Origin: Thysanoteuthis rhombus
Taxonomy: Eukaryota > Mollusca > Cephalopoda > Oegopsida > Thysanoteuthidae
DNA length: 64,000 nucleotides
Direction: 5' to 3'
NCBI GenBank assembly: GCA_963457665.1
Contig: OY735212.1
Location: 7,003,850 to 7,067,849, forward strand
Part shown: positions 45,450-56,264 of the stretch, piece after piece
Numbering within the stretch: position 1 is the first letter of the stretch
Layout: the number at the start of each line of letters is the position of its first letter
Notes under the pieces: generated by a model
Told to the model about the DNA's origin: nothing
The model's database searches: none
The model's input: the letters and a program-made list of their open reading frames with translations, nothing else
Translations under genes and position numbers: made by a program

Positions 45450-46035
45450 CAATTTCTACTCTAGGGTCTGTACTGAAATTTGACAAAGTTGAATCAACGA
45501 ATGAAAAACGGGGGTAAACGGACAAGAAAAGCCCCAGAAAGCACGAAGAAAAGGTGAAACGGAAAATCAAGAATAAAAGGAACTAAAAAGGACTCGGAGA
45601 GCACATACCTTTGCCAATGCCGTACACTGAAAAAATAATAAATGATTGAGAATAAGGGAGAGAACGCAATCCCGACAATACGAACAAATATTGATTTCCC
45701 TTGATATCAAAATGGAGTATTTTTTCATTATCGTTTGTATTTAACCTCTTTTCATGCAGAATAATAGATATACATCTTAAAGGAAAATAAACTGCTCAAT
45801 TTGATCACTTCCTCTTTAGCCTACGGTCAACCATTTCAATGAATTGCATTGAAGTACGTTTAGAACTTATGGAGATATCGTGTGGAAAGGCAGGCAGAAT
45901 GGCGTAGGGACAAGGGTTAATAGATGTATCTCTCCCTTAGTTCGTTGGCAGAAGTTAAAGTGGATTGAAAGGATATGAAAAGGCTGGATGGAAGGAGACA
46001 GTGGGAATTGGAGATGGAGAACGAGGATAAGTGGG
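45450..46035. other. No supported gene
   Basis: The 105-codon minus-strand frame at 45867-46184 overlaps LINE RT sequence read on the other strand and is a shadow. Purine-rich stretches from 45500 have no family resemblance. Confidence 0.35.
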
Positions 46036-46039
46036 TGGT

Positions 46040-46278
46040 TGGCAGGGATGGGACAAGGAGACATCAGCTCACCGAAACTATTCTCAGCCTGCTCCGAGAA
46101 GATCTTCCGAAATCTAGACTGGGAAATTGAAAGAATTAGAAAAGACGGCGAATACCAAAATAACAGCACATTTGCTGACGACATCGTCCTTTTCGCCGAG
46201 AACTTTCATGATGAATGCTAACCATCAAATAATACTAAACGAATTGAATCAAGGCAACAAGGCTTCAGTAAGAAATAT
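46040..46278 (+). mobile_element. RTE-like LINE fragment with RT catalytic box
   Basis: The + strand reads GMGQGDISSPKLFSACSEK at 46048-46104, then IFRNLDWE, RKDGEYQ and FADDIVLFAENF, with FADD at 46171-46182. After a frame break comes LNELNQGNKA. This is the palm of a non-LTR reverse transcriptase. It is 5'- and 3'-truncated and is cut at the following (TA)n tract. Confidence 0.8.
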
Positions 46279-46279
46279 G

Positions 46280-46332
<53 letters not shown>
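46279..46332. repeat. (TA)n microsatellite
   Basis: About 52 bp of TA separates a plus-strand LINE palm fragment from a minus-strand LINE tail. Confidence 0.95.
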
Positions 46333-46336
<4 letters not shown>

Positions 46337-46344
46337 CTTTGGGA

Positions 46345-46880
46345 CCAAGACACAACTTAGTTGGACATAGACCTTTCCCCAAGATTGGAGACTCAATATC
46401 TTCTGAACTTGTTTGATTTGTCACACCATCTCATATTCTGCCGACTACGTTCTTGCAAATGATCCCTAGGGATCTACAGCGTAAGTCGTGATGTCTAGAG
46501 GTTATCTGATACTTTTTTCCACGTGGCCAGCCCTAGCCATTTGAATTATCTAATGGATTCTATGGTGTCCCTGAATCCTGTTTTCCCTTAATATACTGTA
46601 CTATCTCGTGATCTATCCATACGATGATGCACGTTGCATAGCTCTCAGTTTGAGGGGTTTTTTTTGCAAGGTCTCATGCTTCAGTTCCATAGGTGACCAT
46701 GGGAAGGATACATTAGTTGTAAACGCTTCTCTTTTTGGATGAATTGGATTTTTTGCTCCTTGAAAGTTGAGCTGACTCTACCGGAAGATTGTCAACCTGG
46801 AGTGATTCTTTGTTTAGGGATTGCATGGAGGATCGTTGTCCAAAGTAGATGTAGTGGTCTACTTTCTTCTTTTTACGCGA
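46345..46880 (-). mobile_element. RTE-like LINE 3' fragment
   Basis: On the + strand the family 3' end (AGTTGGACATAGACCTTTCC) comes first, then CACGTGGCCAGCCC, GATTCTATGGTGTCCCTGAA and AAGGATACATTAGTTG. It ends near 46875 with the reverse complement of KVDHYIYFGQR (minus strand). It lacks the RT palm, and its tail faces the fragment at 46040-46278. Frames here (65 and 85 codons) belong to it. Confidence 0.75.
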
Positions 46881-46884
46881 GAGA

Positions 46885-47620
46885 AATTTACGTACTAAAC
46901 CGGGGCAATAGTGACACAGTAGAATCTTTTTTGTAATGGCACTTTTTGATAGCATGAGTTCTAACGTCACGAATGTGTAGTGGTATTAGAATGTCATTTT
47001 TGTGTACATTTTGGTTTCTCCTTATCAACATAGTTTGTATGAAATCCACCCGTTAAAACGGCAAATTAACTGTAACAACACTCCTGAAACTCCTAATGAA
47101 CTCGGCTTGTCCAGTCCATTTTTGCGTTGCTAAGCAATCGGCACTCCCTTATTTAGAGGATAGAAATGAATAAAAATTCAGGAGGACATACCCTGGTTTC
47201 ACAACAGACGTATCGCAGATCGAATGGGAAGATATTGTGTTATTAGGAGAGATATTTTGTTCTACGTCTTATTTCTTTGAATGAGTACATTTGTGATTGT
47301 GGTAGTTGCGATACAATCCTTATTCTTCTGGTTTTCTTTTTATTGATATACCACTGAGCTGAAATGGTGGCGATATGCAGAACAAAATCAAAATAGGAAA
47401 TATCAATTACAGCTAAAAGCGATTAGCGATAGGATGTCTCCATTTTTTAATTGTTTCCTATCTATAACGGATTGCTCAAAAGATAACCAATAGAAAATTT
47501 CCCCTGTGGCAACTGTTCGTAATTAAGTTGTATGTTCGCAGATATCACATCATTTATAGTACAGTTTGTTCGCCTCTGGAAATACATTCAGGTAAGAGAA
47601 GATTCATTCAAGCAATACTA
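46885..47620. other. No recognisable gene
   Basis: AT-rich, with no supported frame and no family repeat. Confidence 0.3.
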
Positions 47621-47625
47621 GTAAC

Positions 47626-47970
47626 AAGCCTGACTGATTCAGGCTCAAACTCAACTCCTACTTCTATCCCTACTGAAGATGATTACTACGACTTTTTATA
47701 GTATATATATATAACATATAAATATAAACTCACACATAAGACTTGTCAGATTAGCTCAGTTGGTAAGAGAGCCACCTACCAACCACTTGGTCATTTTTTT
47801 TCCTATTGGGGAAAGGGATGTTGATTATATATACTTATATGTTTGATTTAACATGATGAGATAGACGAACGGTGAAGAGTTTACTCCTCTAAATTAGGCG
47901 AGGATTGTTCTTGTCCTTACGATGGAAAACAAAGTCAACTCCGACTTGAACTGTTTTTGAGAACAGCAAA
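47626..47970 (+). mobile_element. tRNA-headed SINE, best-preserved copy
   Basis: AACAAGCCTGACTGATTCAG, CTTCTATCCCTACTGAAGAT, GATTACTACGACTTTTT and a TATATATA linker precede the tRNA-like GACTTGTCAGATTAGCTCAG followed by TTGGTAAGAGAGCCACC (strong A box). The B-box region is interrupted by a T-run (GGTCATTTTTTTTCC). The tail has GAGACGAACGG-like, GAGTTTACTCCTCTAAATTA, GGCGAGGATTGTTCTTG and GTCAACTCCGACTTGAACTG. The copy is full in length. Confidence 0.7.
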
Positions 47971-47974
47971 ACTA

Positions 47975-49230
47975 CGTAGTTGTATCAATAATTCCATAAC
48001 CTATTGATGAAAGAAGCTTTTATTTTACACTGCAGATATCTATTTTTCAACATAGTTTCTTCCTTTGTCTATTCACTTATTTCAGTGATCGCAGGAATAT
48101 AACATTATTCAGTGAAAGTTCCAGATCTAAAGTCACTTGATCGTAATAATAACGTCAGGCTCCGTTCGCATCTTTGTAAATTATAGGAATAAAACACTAG
48201 GCTGACTCGAGGTTGGTCAAACAAAAGAAATAAATTTTTATTGTCTCATATACACTAAATTTTTAGCTAATAAAATAGACTCTTCTTTTGATGGATAAAT
48301 AGTATTCCCATCCACTTTCAGTAATAAGTTATTCGCATCAAAGAGAATCAGTCATTTATATCTACAAACGTGAACAAAATTATTGGTATCGAAGGAGCCT
48401 TGCCAAGATAATTATTTCCAACCAGAAACCTATCCTATCAATTTAATAACAACAGCTGGACAGAGAAGTAACGTCTTCACAATTAATCCAAGTTACCTCT
48501 ACTATTTTTTGATAGTCATTTCATTGCTTCACTGATGTTTTATAGGCACATTAATGGACCAGCGATGGGAAGATATCCGTGATAATCTTGTACAAGCGCA
48601 CAAATTGATTGATGGTGGCGATCAAAGGAGTCTGACTCGTAGATGATATAGTAGGAGTATTTCCCAATGATGTCAGTAATCAGGGTTCGAACCTAGATAA
48701 AAACCGAAACATTGAATATTGATTTATATTAGGATTACACATTTTTGACAAGTAAGCTCTTTCGACTTGAAACACCATGTCACCATGCACCCCCAATCAC
48801 AATTTTGGACATTGCTTCGCAAATTGCAATTGTAACTGGGAATAAGATTTTAAAAAAAAACATGTATAGATATCAAGGCCTTAATCATCATATGAATATA
48901 ATTACTCGATGAACTACACTATTCATTACATTTTTCCTTTTTTTAGACATGTTCACACATTTTTATTAGACATTTTTCGGTTGGTCTGTTGGTCCCAGTT
49001 ATGTTAAACAACTGGGATAAAAAAGAAGGTGTACGATGTCATTACACATAACGTCTTGAAGGTGTGACGTCAGACTATTCTGATTGATTTTCCGCCAGCT
49101 ACTGATAGAATTTTTGTCTTTTCAGTAGAGCCAAAAATACCCTCTTAAAAAACGCCAAAAGAGGCCGTTTACGGTTTTCATAGAAATTAATATTTGCAGA
49201 ATATTCCAAATATCTTACAAGTATGAGAAT
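47975..49230. other. No supported gene
   Basis: No open frame of note. A B-box-like GGGTTCGAACCT occurs at about 48684, without a matching A box or clover-leaf. A 7-bp-stem hairpin (CCCAGTT...AACTGGG) is near 48994-49016. Confidence 0.35.
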
Positions 49231-49234
49231 CAGT

Positions 49235-49350
49235 TGGAACAATGGAGGATCACTTGCTTTTCTTCTCCCCTCTGTTCCTCAGCCTCCTTTAGCTTTAACT
49301 ACCACAGAAGGTGGATGCACAATTGTTCTACGTCTTACTCTTGTGGTTCT
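49235..49350 (+). repeat. Repeat M, copy 1
   Basis: The TTCTTCTCCCCTCTG, TTAACTACCACAGAAGGTGG, ATGCACAATTG and TTGTGGTTCTTATTTT blocks match 62510-62590 in the same order. Short and unassigned. Confidence 0.4.
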
Positions 49351-49484
49351 TATTTTATTAGGTGAAGTATTATGAATCATAGATATTTTTTCTTTTAGAA
49401 ATTGAATACTTTTCGAGAAAGTGTTTTTTATGACACAAGCATTGAGAGAAATGGAATTCATCCTATTAGCTCGCTGTCTGGTTC

Positions 49485-49900
49485 TTTGGGAAAAAAACTT
49501 GTACGACTGTCAGCAGACGTGGCACAAATGTTGAAGCAACACGATGCATCCAGAGTTTTTCTCTTAAAATCACGTGATACGAACTTTTACAGATTCCTAT
49601 CTCTTCTGAAACTTCACAGACAGTCAGGGGACGATTTTCGCGGAACCCAACACGCACTATTTCAATGTGATCGTCTGTCGACGTGAAAGGTCATCCAAAT
49701 TTGCCTTTGTCTTCTGTTAATGATTTTCTCGATTTGTAATGCTGGTACCAATCATGGTATGGCGTATGGGGCGGCCCATTCTCCCCATAGGACTGCTGCA
49801 ACATTGAAAGTGTCTTAAAAAAACGTTTATCCTCATTTGGAACAGAATTTTACGTTGCTTTTTAAGAGGCTTCATTGTTCTACTTAATGTGGGGTCTGCG
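49485..49900 (-). pseudogene. Mariner transposase N-terminal fragment
   Basis: On the minus strand, two frames joined by a shift give first LQQSYGENGPP and YHDWYQHYKSRK, then HIEIVRVGFRENRPLTVCEV, SEEIGICKSSYHVIL and REKLWMHRVASTFVPRLLT. This is the DNA-binding half (paired helix-turn-helix) of a mariner transposase, including the RRVAxKFVPRLLT linker that precedes the catalytic domain. The DD(D/E) domain is absent, stops interrupt it, and no terminal repeats were found. It is a different mariner lineage from the one at 20.25 kb. Confidence 0.8.
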
Positions 49901-49904
49901 TTCG

Positions 49905-50310
49905 TGATCATTTCAATAATAATGATCAGATTCATGTCTATTTATCTAATAATAAAAGTCATATCTTATTTATTTGTTCGTGAACACAAACTAGACAAAA
50001 TGGAACATTGTAGCCAGAGGTACTGAATGAAGAGGGGGAAAAACAAAAACTTTGATAGTAATAATAATAATTATATCTCTATGTACATTGAATATATTAA
50101 AATGGAATTGGATTCGTGAATCTCTCCCTAATCTATCTTGCTTGTTGTCTTTCTTTCTCTCTCTCTGCACACACATTCTCTCTGTCTATCTATCCATCTA
50201 TCTATCCATCAATCTCTCTCTCTCTCTCTACATATATATCCTTTAGTTTAGACAGCGTATATAGAATAAAGAATCAAAGAAAAATGGGGCTGCTTGAATC
50301 AAATCTGCAC
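49905..50310. other. Non-coding with CT-rich simple repeat
   Basis: An ATAATAATAAT run occurs at about 50059. A (CT)n-rich stretch with CTATCTATC units lies at 50150-50240. Confidence 0.4.
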
Positions 50311-50311
50311 C

Positions 50312-50465
50312 CAATAGGGTAGCCTCCTCAACGTAGTTATTGAACATGTGCAGGACTATTGAAATGGAATTGATGGTTTGCAAGCATTTTGTTCGGGGCC
50401 CTTGAAATTGTGAGGGCCTTACCATAGGGCTGCTTTTGCTAAATAGTTAATCTGGCACTGCATGA
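50312..50465 (-). repeat. Repeat D copy 4
   Basis: Read on the minus strand, CAGTGCCAGATTAACTATTT, AAGGCCCTCACAATTTCAAG, GGGCCCCGAACAAAATGC, TTGCAAACCATCAATTCC and TCCTGCACATGTTC follow the repeat D order. Confidence 0.5.
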
Positions 50466-50469
50466 CTGG

Positions 50470-51645
50470 CAAAGCAGATTCATTGGAAGGAACGTGTTTG
50501 TTTGGTGGCCGACTTTTAGATTACACTGAATCATTGACGAGAATGGCTTTTGAGAATTGTATGTCTACAATGCTGATTGATTTTGGGAACTTTGTATACG
50601 CTCATGTCTCCATTAGTAGACGAAGAACGTACCAAAAAATGGAATAGTAGGTACACGCCGTATCCTTACTCACCCCTCCATTTCCAACGCCAGCTTTCAG
50701 ATTTTAGAATTGAGGTCAGTGAATTAAGCAGTATTGGAAATCTTATCCTATTCGTCTTCCTTTCTTGTATCTGTTGCTAACTTTTGCAAGGCCTGTTGAA
50801 TGTTCTTTCTTTTTTAAAATTTGCTCAAATAATCTCATGTGACTTCAGGTCTTGGTTACACAGTCATCACTCTTTCTTATCTCTCTGACAAAAAAAAGAT
50901 TAAAAACAACGAACATTTTTTCGTAATTAGCTCTTAAAATGATACATTTCTTTACTCTCAAATTCATACAAAGGAAAGAGAATGTCAATTTCAAGGGAAA
51001 TAACTTCTTATTAAAATAATGTTCCCTTGGCATGTCTTTTTATTCTTTTTAAGCAATGCACAAAAGATTTCCACTATTTTTATGCAATTCAATGGAGAAT
51101 TTCACTGTCAATTACTAGTGGTTCATGAGTGTAAGAGTTAAAGCTTGTCCTGCTTTCTGTATTCTTTAGCAAAAAGTAATGTAAAAATTCTTTGAAACGA
51201 AAAAGAAGCCCTTAAGGCGGTTGGTCGACTTTTGGCGATTCAATAGGCCATGATTGATAGACTGTCTGGTTTATTCTGCAGTGATTTTTTTTTTACAAAA
51301 CAGATCCAAATAATCGCCAGTGAATGTCTGCAAGTTAATTAGGTCTTCGATTCTCGTCATGTTCTGAATTCCTGCCCATTGAAATGTTTCGGGATATCCT
51401 CTCTCAAGAACACACTCACTTTCTTTCTATCTCACTTTCTCGGCACACACATACTCTCTCTCTCTCTCTCTTTTCTGTTACACACACACAATTTTATTTC
51501 CTAAAAGAACATTTCAAATACTGATATTAACATCATTTACTGCTGCCAAGGAAGATGCCAGATTTTTTCTTGCTCAAAAAGAACTGATAAGGAAATAGCA
51601 AACATGTTTGTATGTCATTATTTGATACGTCACTACGTTAACTAA
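50470..51645. other. No supported gene
   Basis: Frames of 61-67 codons only. (CT)n and (CA)n short runs lie at 51449-51491. Confidence 0.35.
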
Positions 51646-51651
51646 AACTGT

Positions 51652-51892
51652 CGAAGGGAGGGGGTTATTTACAATGTAAGTTTATGCTAAATTGGCCCCT
51701 TAGTTTGTGTCTGTCAGCATTCACACTTTTTTTACTTTTTCTCTTTTCATGATCATTACCTAACAAAAAGATAAAGAAAAAAACAAGAAAATTTATTCTA
51801 AGAAAATCCTTTTTTCAATGTTCAATTGATCACCCCAACACAGCACATTGCCAAAAGTTATGTTGGTTATGTAAAGATTTCTATTTGTTTAT
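51652..51892 (-). repeat. MITE-A copy, 5' part
   Basis: On the + strand it reads AAGGGAGGGGGTTATTTAC, AATGTAAGTTTATGCTAAAT, TGGCCCCTTAGTTTG, CAGCATTCACAC, GATCATTACCTAACAAAAAG, TCAATTGATCACCCCAACAC and ATTGCCAAAAGTTATG. These are the reverse complements of family blocks. It is truncated at the 3' end. Confidence 0.6.
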
Positions 51893-51899
51893 TTATGTA

Positions 51900-52325
51900 T
51901 TTGTGTTCACGAAACGGAATAAAGAAAAATAATTCCTGTATTTCGAGACTGAGAGAACTCCGTATTTCTAGCGCTTTGGCCCAATTCAAAGACAAGTATC
52001 TGCAATGTTATTCCAAAGAAAAATCTACCGAGCAACTTTAAACATTTTCAGTCTAGAAAGGTGGAAATCAAGAATACATCTAAATGTGTTGTGCACTTCC
52101 TATTCTGTTGACATAGGAACGAAAGTACGTAGGAGTATTGATTCCTGATGGATCGCTGTCAATCGGAACGAGTATTGCGGCTCCTAGGGTAGGATACTAT
52201 CATGTATCCACCATTGAACATCATAGGCTGGAGAAAGAACCACATACCCAGAATGAAGGACCAAGTGCCCGGGAAGAAGGACCAAATGCCCAGCTTGGCA
52301 AGATGTTATCTTAATCGACAGCCGA
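51900..52325. other. No recognisable gene
   Basis: It contains a short tandem pair of GAAGGACCAA(G/A)TGCCC(G/A)G near 52254-52300. Otherwise featureless. Confidence 0.3.
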
Positions 52326-52330
52326 GAATC

Positions 52331-52922
52331 ATCATCAGTCTTTTAACGTCCGTCGTTTGACATTGACCTTCCCCAGGATTCGCAACAATTCCCTATCATG
52401 GGCATCGCAGAGCCAGTATTTCCTGAATCTGTCAAGCTCATGACTCCATCTTGTGTTCTGTCGGCCTCGGTTTTTTATGTGATCTCTGGGGATCCATGTT
52501 GTGAGACGTGATGTCCATCGGTTGTCTTTAATTCTTGCAACATGGCCTGCCCATTGTCATTTGATTTTTTAAATAGTTTTTATGATGTCACGAACACCTG
52601 TTTTCTTCCTTATATACTGTGCGGTCTTGTGATCTCTCCATGTAAGGTTGAGCATGATTCTCTCATGCACACGTTGCATACTTCTCAGTTTGCAGGTCTG
52701 TCTGTCGGTTAGGTTCCATGTTTCAGCTCCATAAGTGACTATCGGGAGAATGCATTGGTTTTATATTCTTCTTTATAGGATTATTGGGATCATCTGGTTC
52801 TTGAAAGTTGAGCTTGCTCTGCCGAAGGTTCACCACACCAAAGTGATTCTTCGCTTGATTTCCTCCTCTTTTGAGGGTCTCATGGAGATTCGTTGTCCTA
52901 GGTAGATGTAGTGGTCTACTTT
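52331..52922 (-). mobile_element. RTE-like LINE 3' fragment
   Basis: The 3' end on the + strand is AATCATCATCAGTCTTTTAA then CGTCCGTCGTTTGACATTG. On the minus strand the protein remnants KVDHYIYLGQRISMRPSKEE, KSSF/GRASSTFKNQ-like, QCILPIVTYGAETWNLT, RTMQRVHERIMLNLTWRDHK and the final WIPRDH/GRQ blocks are recognisable, with breaks. The 5' truncation point is followed, after about 45 bp, by a 5S rRNA-like sequence in the same orientation. Confidence 0.8.
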
Positions 52923-52967
52923 GCTGAGTTTGAGCATAGTTTGAGACAATTGCAGACCGATCTCATT

Positions 52968-53085
52968 GCTGCATACGGCATCTGGCAATCCCAGACGGCC
53001 AACCATCTGAGCATTGACCAGGCTCGACGTCGTTTAACTTCGGTGATATAATGAGAACCGGTGTATCCAATGCAATTTGGTCGTA
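52968..53085 (-). pseudogene. 5S rRNA-like sequence 2
   Basis: On the minus strand about 118 nt follow the 5S rRNA order closely: TACGACCAAATTGCATTGGA, TACACCGGTTCTCATTAT, ATCACCGAAGTTAAACGACG (A-box region), TCGAGCCTGGTCAATGCTC, AGATGGTTGGCCGTCTGGGA (C-box region) and TTGCCAGATGCCGTATGC. It is closer to a real 5S than the 14-kb copy. No T-run terminator follows; instead a LINE tail does. A 5S-derived SINE head or retroposed 5S pseudogene is more likely than an active gene. Confidence 0.75.
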
Positions 53086-53089
53086 TATA

Positions 53090-54060
53090 TATATCTATAT
53101 ATCAGCTGGGTATTTTTTTTCATGACAATGTTTTGGAGATCGGCTTTCATAGTATTTCAGCTGTTTGTTGGACGGAGTGGTCACATAGGAAGGTGGATTG
53201 ATAAAGCTGCAATTAAACACGTAAATATTAGCTGACCTATGATCTAAAATTTCCATCGTACAATTTTCGGTCTATGGGATTATGATTCACCACTGAATGA
53301 AGTATGATTACGAGGAAGGAGATTATGCTGAAATATGAATATTCCTTTTGCAATTGGAATTCCTTTTTCATCATGAAGCTCCGAAATCATTGATATGCTC
53401 ACGTATCTAATACATAGATCTTTGATTTACCTAAACATTAATCACTGTGAAGCAATTTTTTATATATTTTTAGAATGAAGAGATATGAATCAACATCATT
53501 GACCCTAAGTTTTTACCTTCATCTTAATAACGCAAAGAAACGAACAGACGAATTGAGATGAAAGTAAATAATGGTAAAAAAAAAACAATTAATTATATAT
53601 GTGTGTGTAGTCTGAGATTAAAACTGATACAGCAGATGTAATTTTCACATTGGTGAACACTCAATAGAAGTGACACAAATAGCGAGTCACATCTCTGGTC
53701 ATACTAACTGATCCCTCATCGATTAATAAGTTTTAGGGAAACATCTGTGAATGAGCCTTGTTTCAAAAACTTAAATGATGTGTATTATAAAATAACATCT
53801 ACACACTATACATAATGATAACACCCTATATGAAATAACAAAATACATGTATGACATAAGCTATGTATCAAAATCATAGTTGAATGGGAGGTGGCATTTG
53901 ATGTTCTTTTTGAAACTCAAGCCTGATGTACATAAGTTACCAAAACATGTCTTCCATGATGAAAGATCAATTAGTATAACAACAGACGTGACTCGTTGTT
54001 TGTCTCACTTCGACGTCAATATTAAATCAATTGTTTTGGTTTTGATCCCTAACAATATGC
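53090..54060. other. No supported gene
   Basis: A 79-codon frame at 53880-54119 runs into an (ACAT)n tract. No domain or repeat relation is seen. Confidence 0.35.
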
Positions 54061-54066
54061 AAATCA

Positions 54067-54071
54067 ACACA

Positions 54072-54107
<36 letters not shown>

Positions 54108-54108
54108 T
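54067..54108. repeat. (ACAT)n and TA microsatellite
   Basis: Seven or so ACAT units are followed by a short TATATATA, directly before the SINE tRNA-like head. Confidence 0.9.
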
Positions 54109-54295
54109 TAGACTTGTAAGTTTGGCTCAATTGGTAAGAGAGCCGCGTAGCAATCACCTGGTCATGATTTCAAATCACGGTTGAGAAATGATAATTTTGT
54201 ATATTTGTGGAGTTTTGCTGAATTAAGAGTTGATTATTTTTGTTGTGGGGCAAAATAAAATCAACTCCAGACTTGGATTGAGTTTGAAGAAAAAA
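54109..54295 (+). mobile_element. tRNA-headed SINE, cephalopod-type
   Basis: The clearest tRNA-like head in the window: GACTTGTAAGTTTGGCTCAA then TTGGTAAGAGAGCCGCG (A box) and GGTCATGATTTCAAATCACG (B-box region, about 50 nt later). The tail has GAGTTTTGCTGAATTAAGAG, TTGTTGTGGGGCAAAATAA and ATCAACTCCAGACTTGGATT. The leading domain present in other copies is replaced by the microsatellite. Confidence 0.7.
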
Positions 54296-54299
54296 TGGC

Positions 54300-54560
54300 T
54301 TTTCTGATACCGATATCATTTCATGAACAAATGTGGCATGTACAGATCAGAATATATGACAGCACAAAGGGTTTAATTTGGACGTCTCGTAGCGTAGATG
54401 GTATGAGCAGAAGGGCGTTAAACTGGATTTCCTTCGGTATAGACAGGTCTCACCTATAGCTTAATATCTATATTCGATCCATGCTATTCACTCACTGTCA
54501 TAATTTGATGGCTTCTGTAAAGTTGAGAGAGAAAATGACGGAAAGATTAAGGCAGACACT
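54300..54560. other. No recognisable feature
   Basis: Short spacer between SINE and LINE fragments, without a supported frame. Confidence 0.3.
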
Positions 54561-54564
54561 AGGC

Positions 54565-54945
54565 AGAAATTCATGGAACCTAACCTGAAGACTGACCCTC
54601 AAACTGAGAACTGTGCACAAAATAGTCATGCTGAACATCACATGGAAAGATCACAAGCCAGCAAAGTTTATCAGAGATAAAAATTGGAATCAGAGATATA
54701 GAATCCATCAGAAAACTGAGATTGCAATGGACTTCTTATATTGCGAAAATGTCAGACAACCACTGGACATTTGGACTTGCAATGTAGATTCCTAGAAATC
54801 ATACGCAAAACTGTGACCGGAAAAATATGAAATGGCGTGACAAACGAGACAAGTTCGGCAAGCATTGGCTCTGCGACGTGACGAGGTTTGGCTAATTTTA
54901 GGGAAAGGTCCATCTCCAACGACAGATGCTAAAAGGTGGATAATG
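54565..54945 (+). mobile_element. RTE-like LINE 3' fragment
   Basis: The blocks TKFMEPNLKTDPQTENC (decayed), KIVMLNITWKDHKPAKFIRD and a WNQRYRIHQKTEIAMDFLY stretch are read in one frame to about 54795. IPRNHTQNCDRKNMKWRDKR and a GKVHLQRQM-like end follow in other frames. It ends GACAGATGCTAAAAGGTGGA then TAATGACGA. It is inactive. Confidence 0.75.
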
Positions 54946-54949
54946 ACGA

Positions 54950-56105
54950 CCATTGTTTATATTTATTCGTTTCTTGTATGAGAATATTAAATCAAAAGTC
55001 CAGAATTGCATCATTTAGAAGCGGACTTGGAATAAGCAAACGCCAGATCACAAGATAAGAAATTACTCCGTAGAGGGCTGTTTTGTTCAAAAGGTAAGGC
55101 AAGCACTCGTATCTCAGGAGACAACTCCCTTCGGAGCGTGAACGGTCAGTGACGAAGTCCTTGTTTCCATGTGTCAGCATAGTGGTACTTGCAACTTTCA
55201 AATCTTGTCGAGACCATGGTTTTGATCGTACAAGTTTTTTTTTTGTTTCTTTTCATGAAAAATCACCTTGGCAAGTCCACCGAAGGGGAAGCATTCACTC
55301 TAAACCAGCAGCTCATAGTGTATTCAGTTGGTTGCTGAATACACAGAGAAAATTTCCCCCACTCTTTGATTGGTGATGACATTACTGCACACGAGTGGAT
55401 TACTGCTACGTTTAGTGTTGCATTTTTAAGGAACGTATATCGGGCGGAAACCGGGGTTTTGTTGTCACTCATTCTAAAACGGATTTGTCCCTTGGATGCT
55501 TGAAAATGTATCTAATATAGTTGAAATGAAAATACCTGCTTTTTTTTCATTGGACTGTCTTCTCGTTCCTTAGGATGTGTGAGCCTACACAAACGTCATC
55601 CATGCTTTTGTTTGCCCAGAGGTTATTAAAAAAAATGTCTACAGAATATCTTTACAGAGAATGCTATCCTCGAGCCTGTATTCATCTCTCTACTCTATCC
55701 CATTCTATCCTGTTTAATTTATACTTTATCCTCTAAGCAATTGTTATGAAGTTTTCAGGTAGCTGAAATACAACAAATCTATTCACTTTGACTGACAGGA
55801 CTAGCAGATGCTTTGAACCTTCAGAATATCAAGATGAACTCATCGTCAAAGAAAGATGATCTTATAGTGAACGCATCATCCACGTAATTCCTGTTCAGGA
55901 AATATTGTGCCGGTACCGGTGTCGAAATCTACTGCCTCGGCGGTCGAAGACAGGTTTCTCAACAAAACCAATATGGATTGAAAAGTAGAGACGAGACGAA
56001 CAGAAATTGCATCTGAAAAGGTTGCGAATGGTTAGTGAGATATGACGCAATCTCAATCAATACTGAAACGCCAACTCGTCTTTTTGCTTCTAAAATAAAG
56101 TTACA
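54950..56105. other. No supported gene
   Basis: Three overlapping frames of 69-75 codons at 54992-55472 on both strands show no domain. No family repeat is evident. Confidence 0.35.
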
Positions 56106-56107
56106 TT

Positions 56108-56262
56108 ATGTCTGTCATGTGCAAAATTGTGGCCGACAGAAAATAGAATGGCGTGGCGGTTTAGACAGGTTCAAGAGATATTGGTGCTCGCGATAGAGAG
56201 ATCTGACAAATGTTGGGGAAGGTCTATGTCTAACAACAGACGATAAAAAGCTGATGGTGATA
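56108..56262 (+). mobile_element. RTE-like LINE 3' end, short
   Basis: CATGTGCAAAATTGTGGCCG, AGAATGGCGTGGCGG, GACAGGTTCAAGAGATATTG, CGATAGAGAGATCTGAC and GGGGAAGGTCTATGTC are the last blocks of the LINE (QNCGRQ, WRGGLDRFKRYW). The tail is GATGGTGATA. Confidence 0.7.
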
Positions 56263-56264
56263 CC

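Noticed and set aside
45867-46184. 105-codon minus-strand frame
   Set aside because: It lies opposite a plus-strand LINE reverse-transcriptase fragment, which explains the open frame.
48684-48697. B-box-like GGGTTCGAACCT suggesting a tRNA gene
   Set aside because: No A box at the right distance and no acceptor or anticodon stem can be formed.
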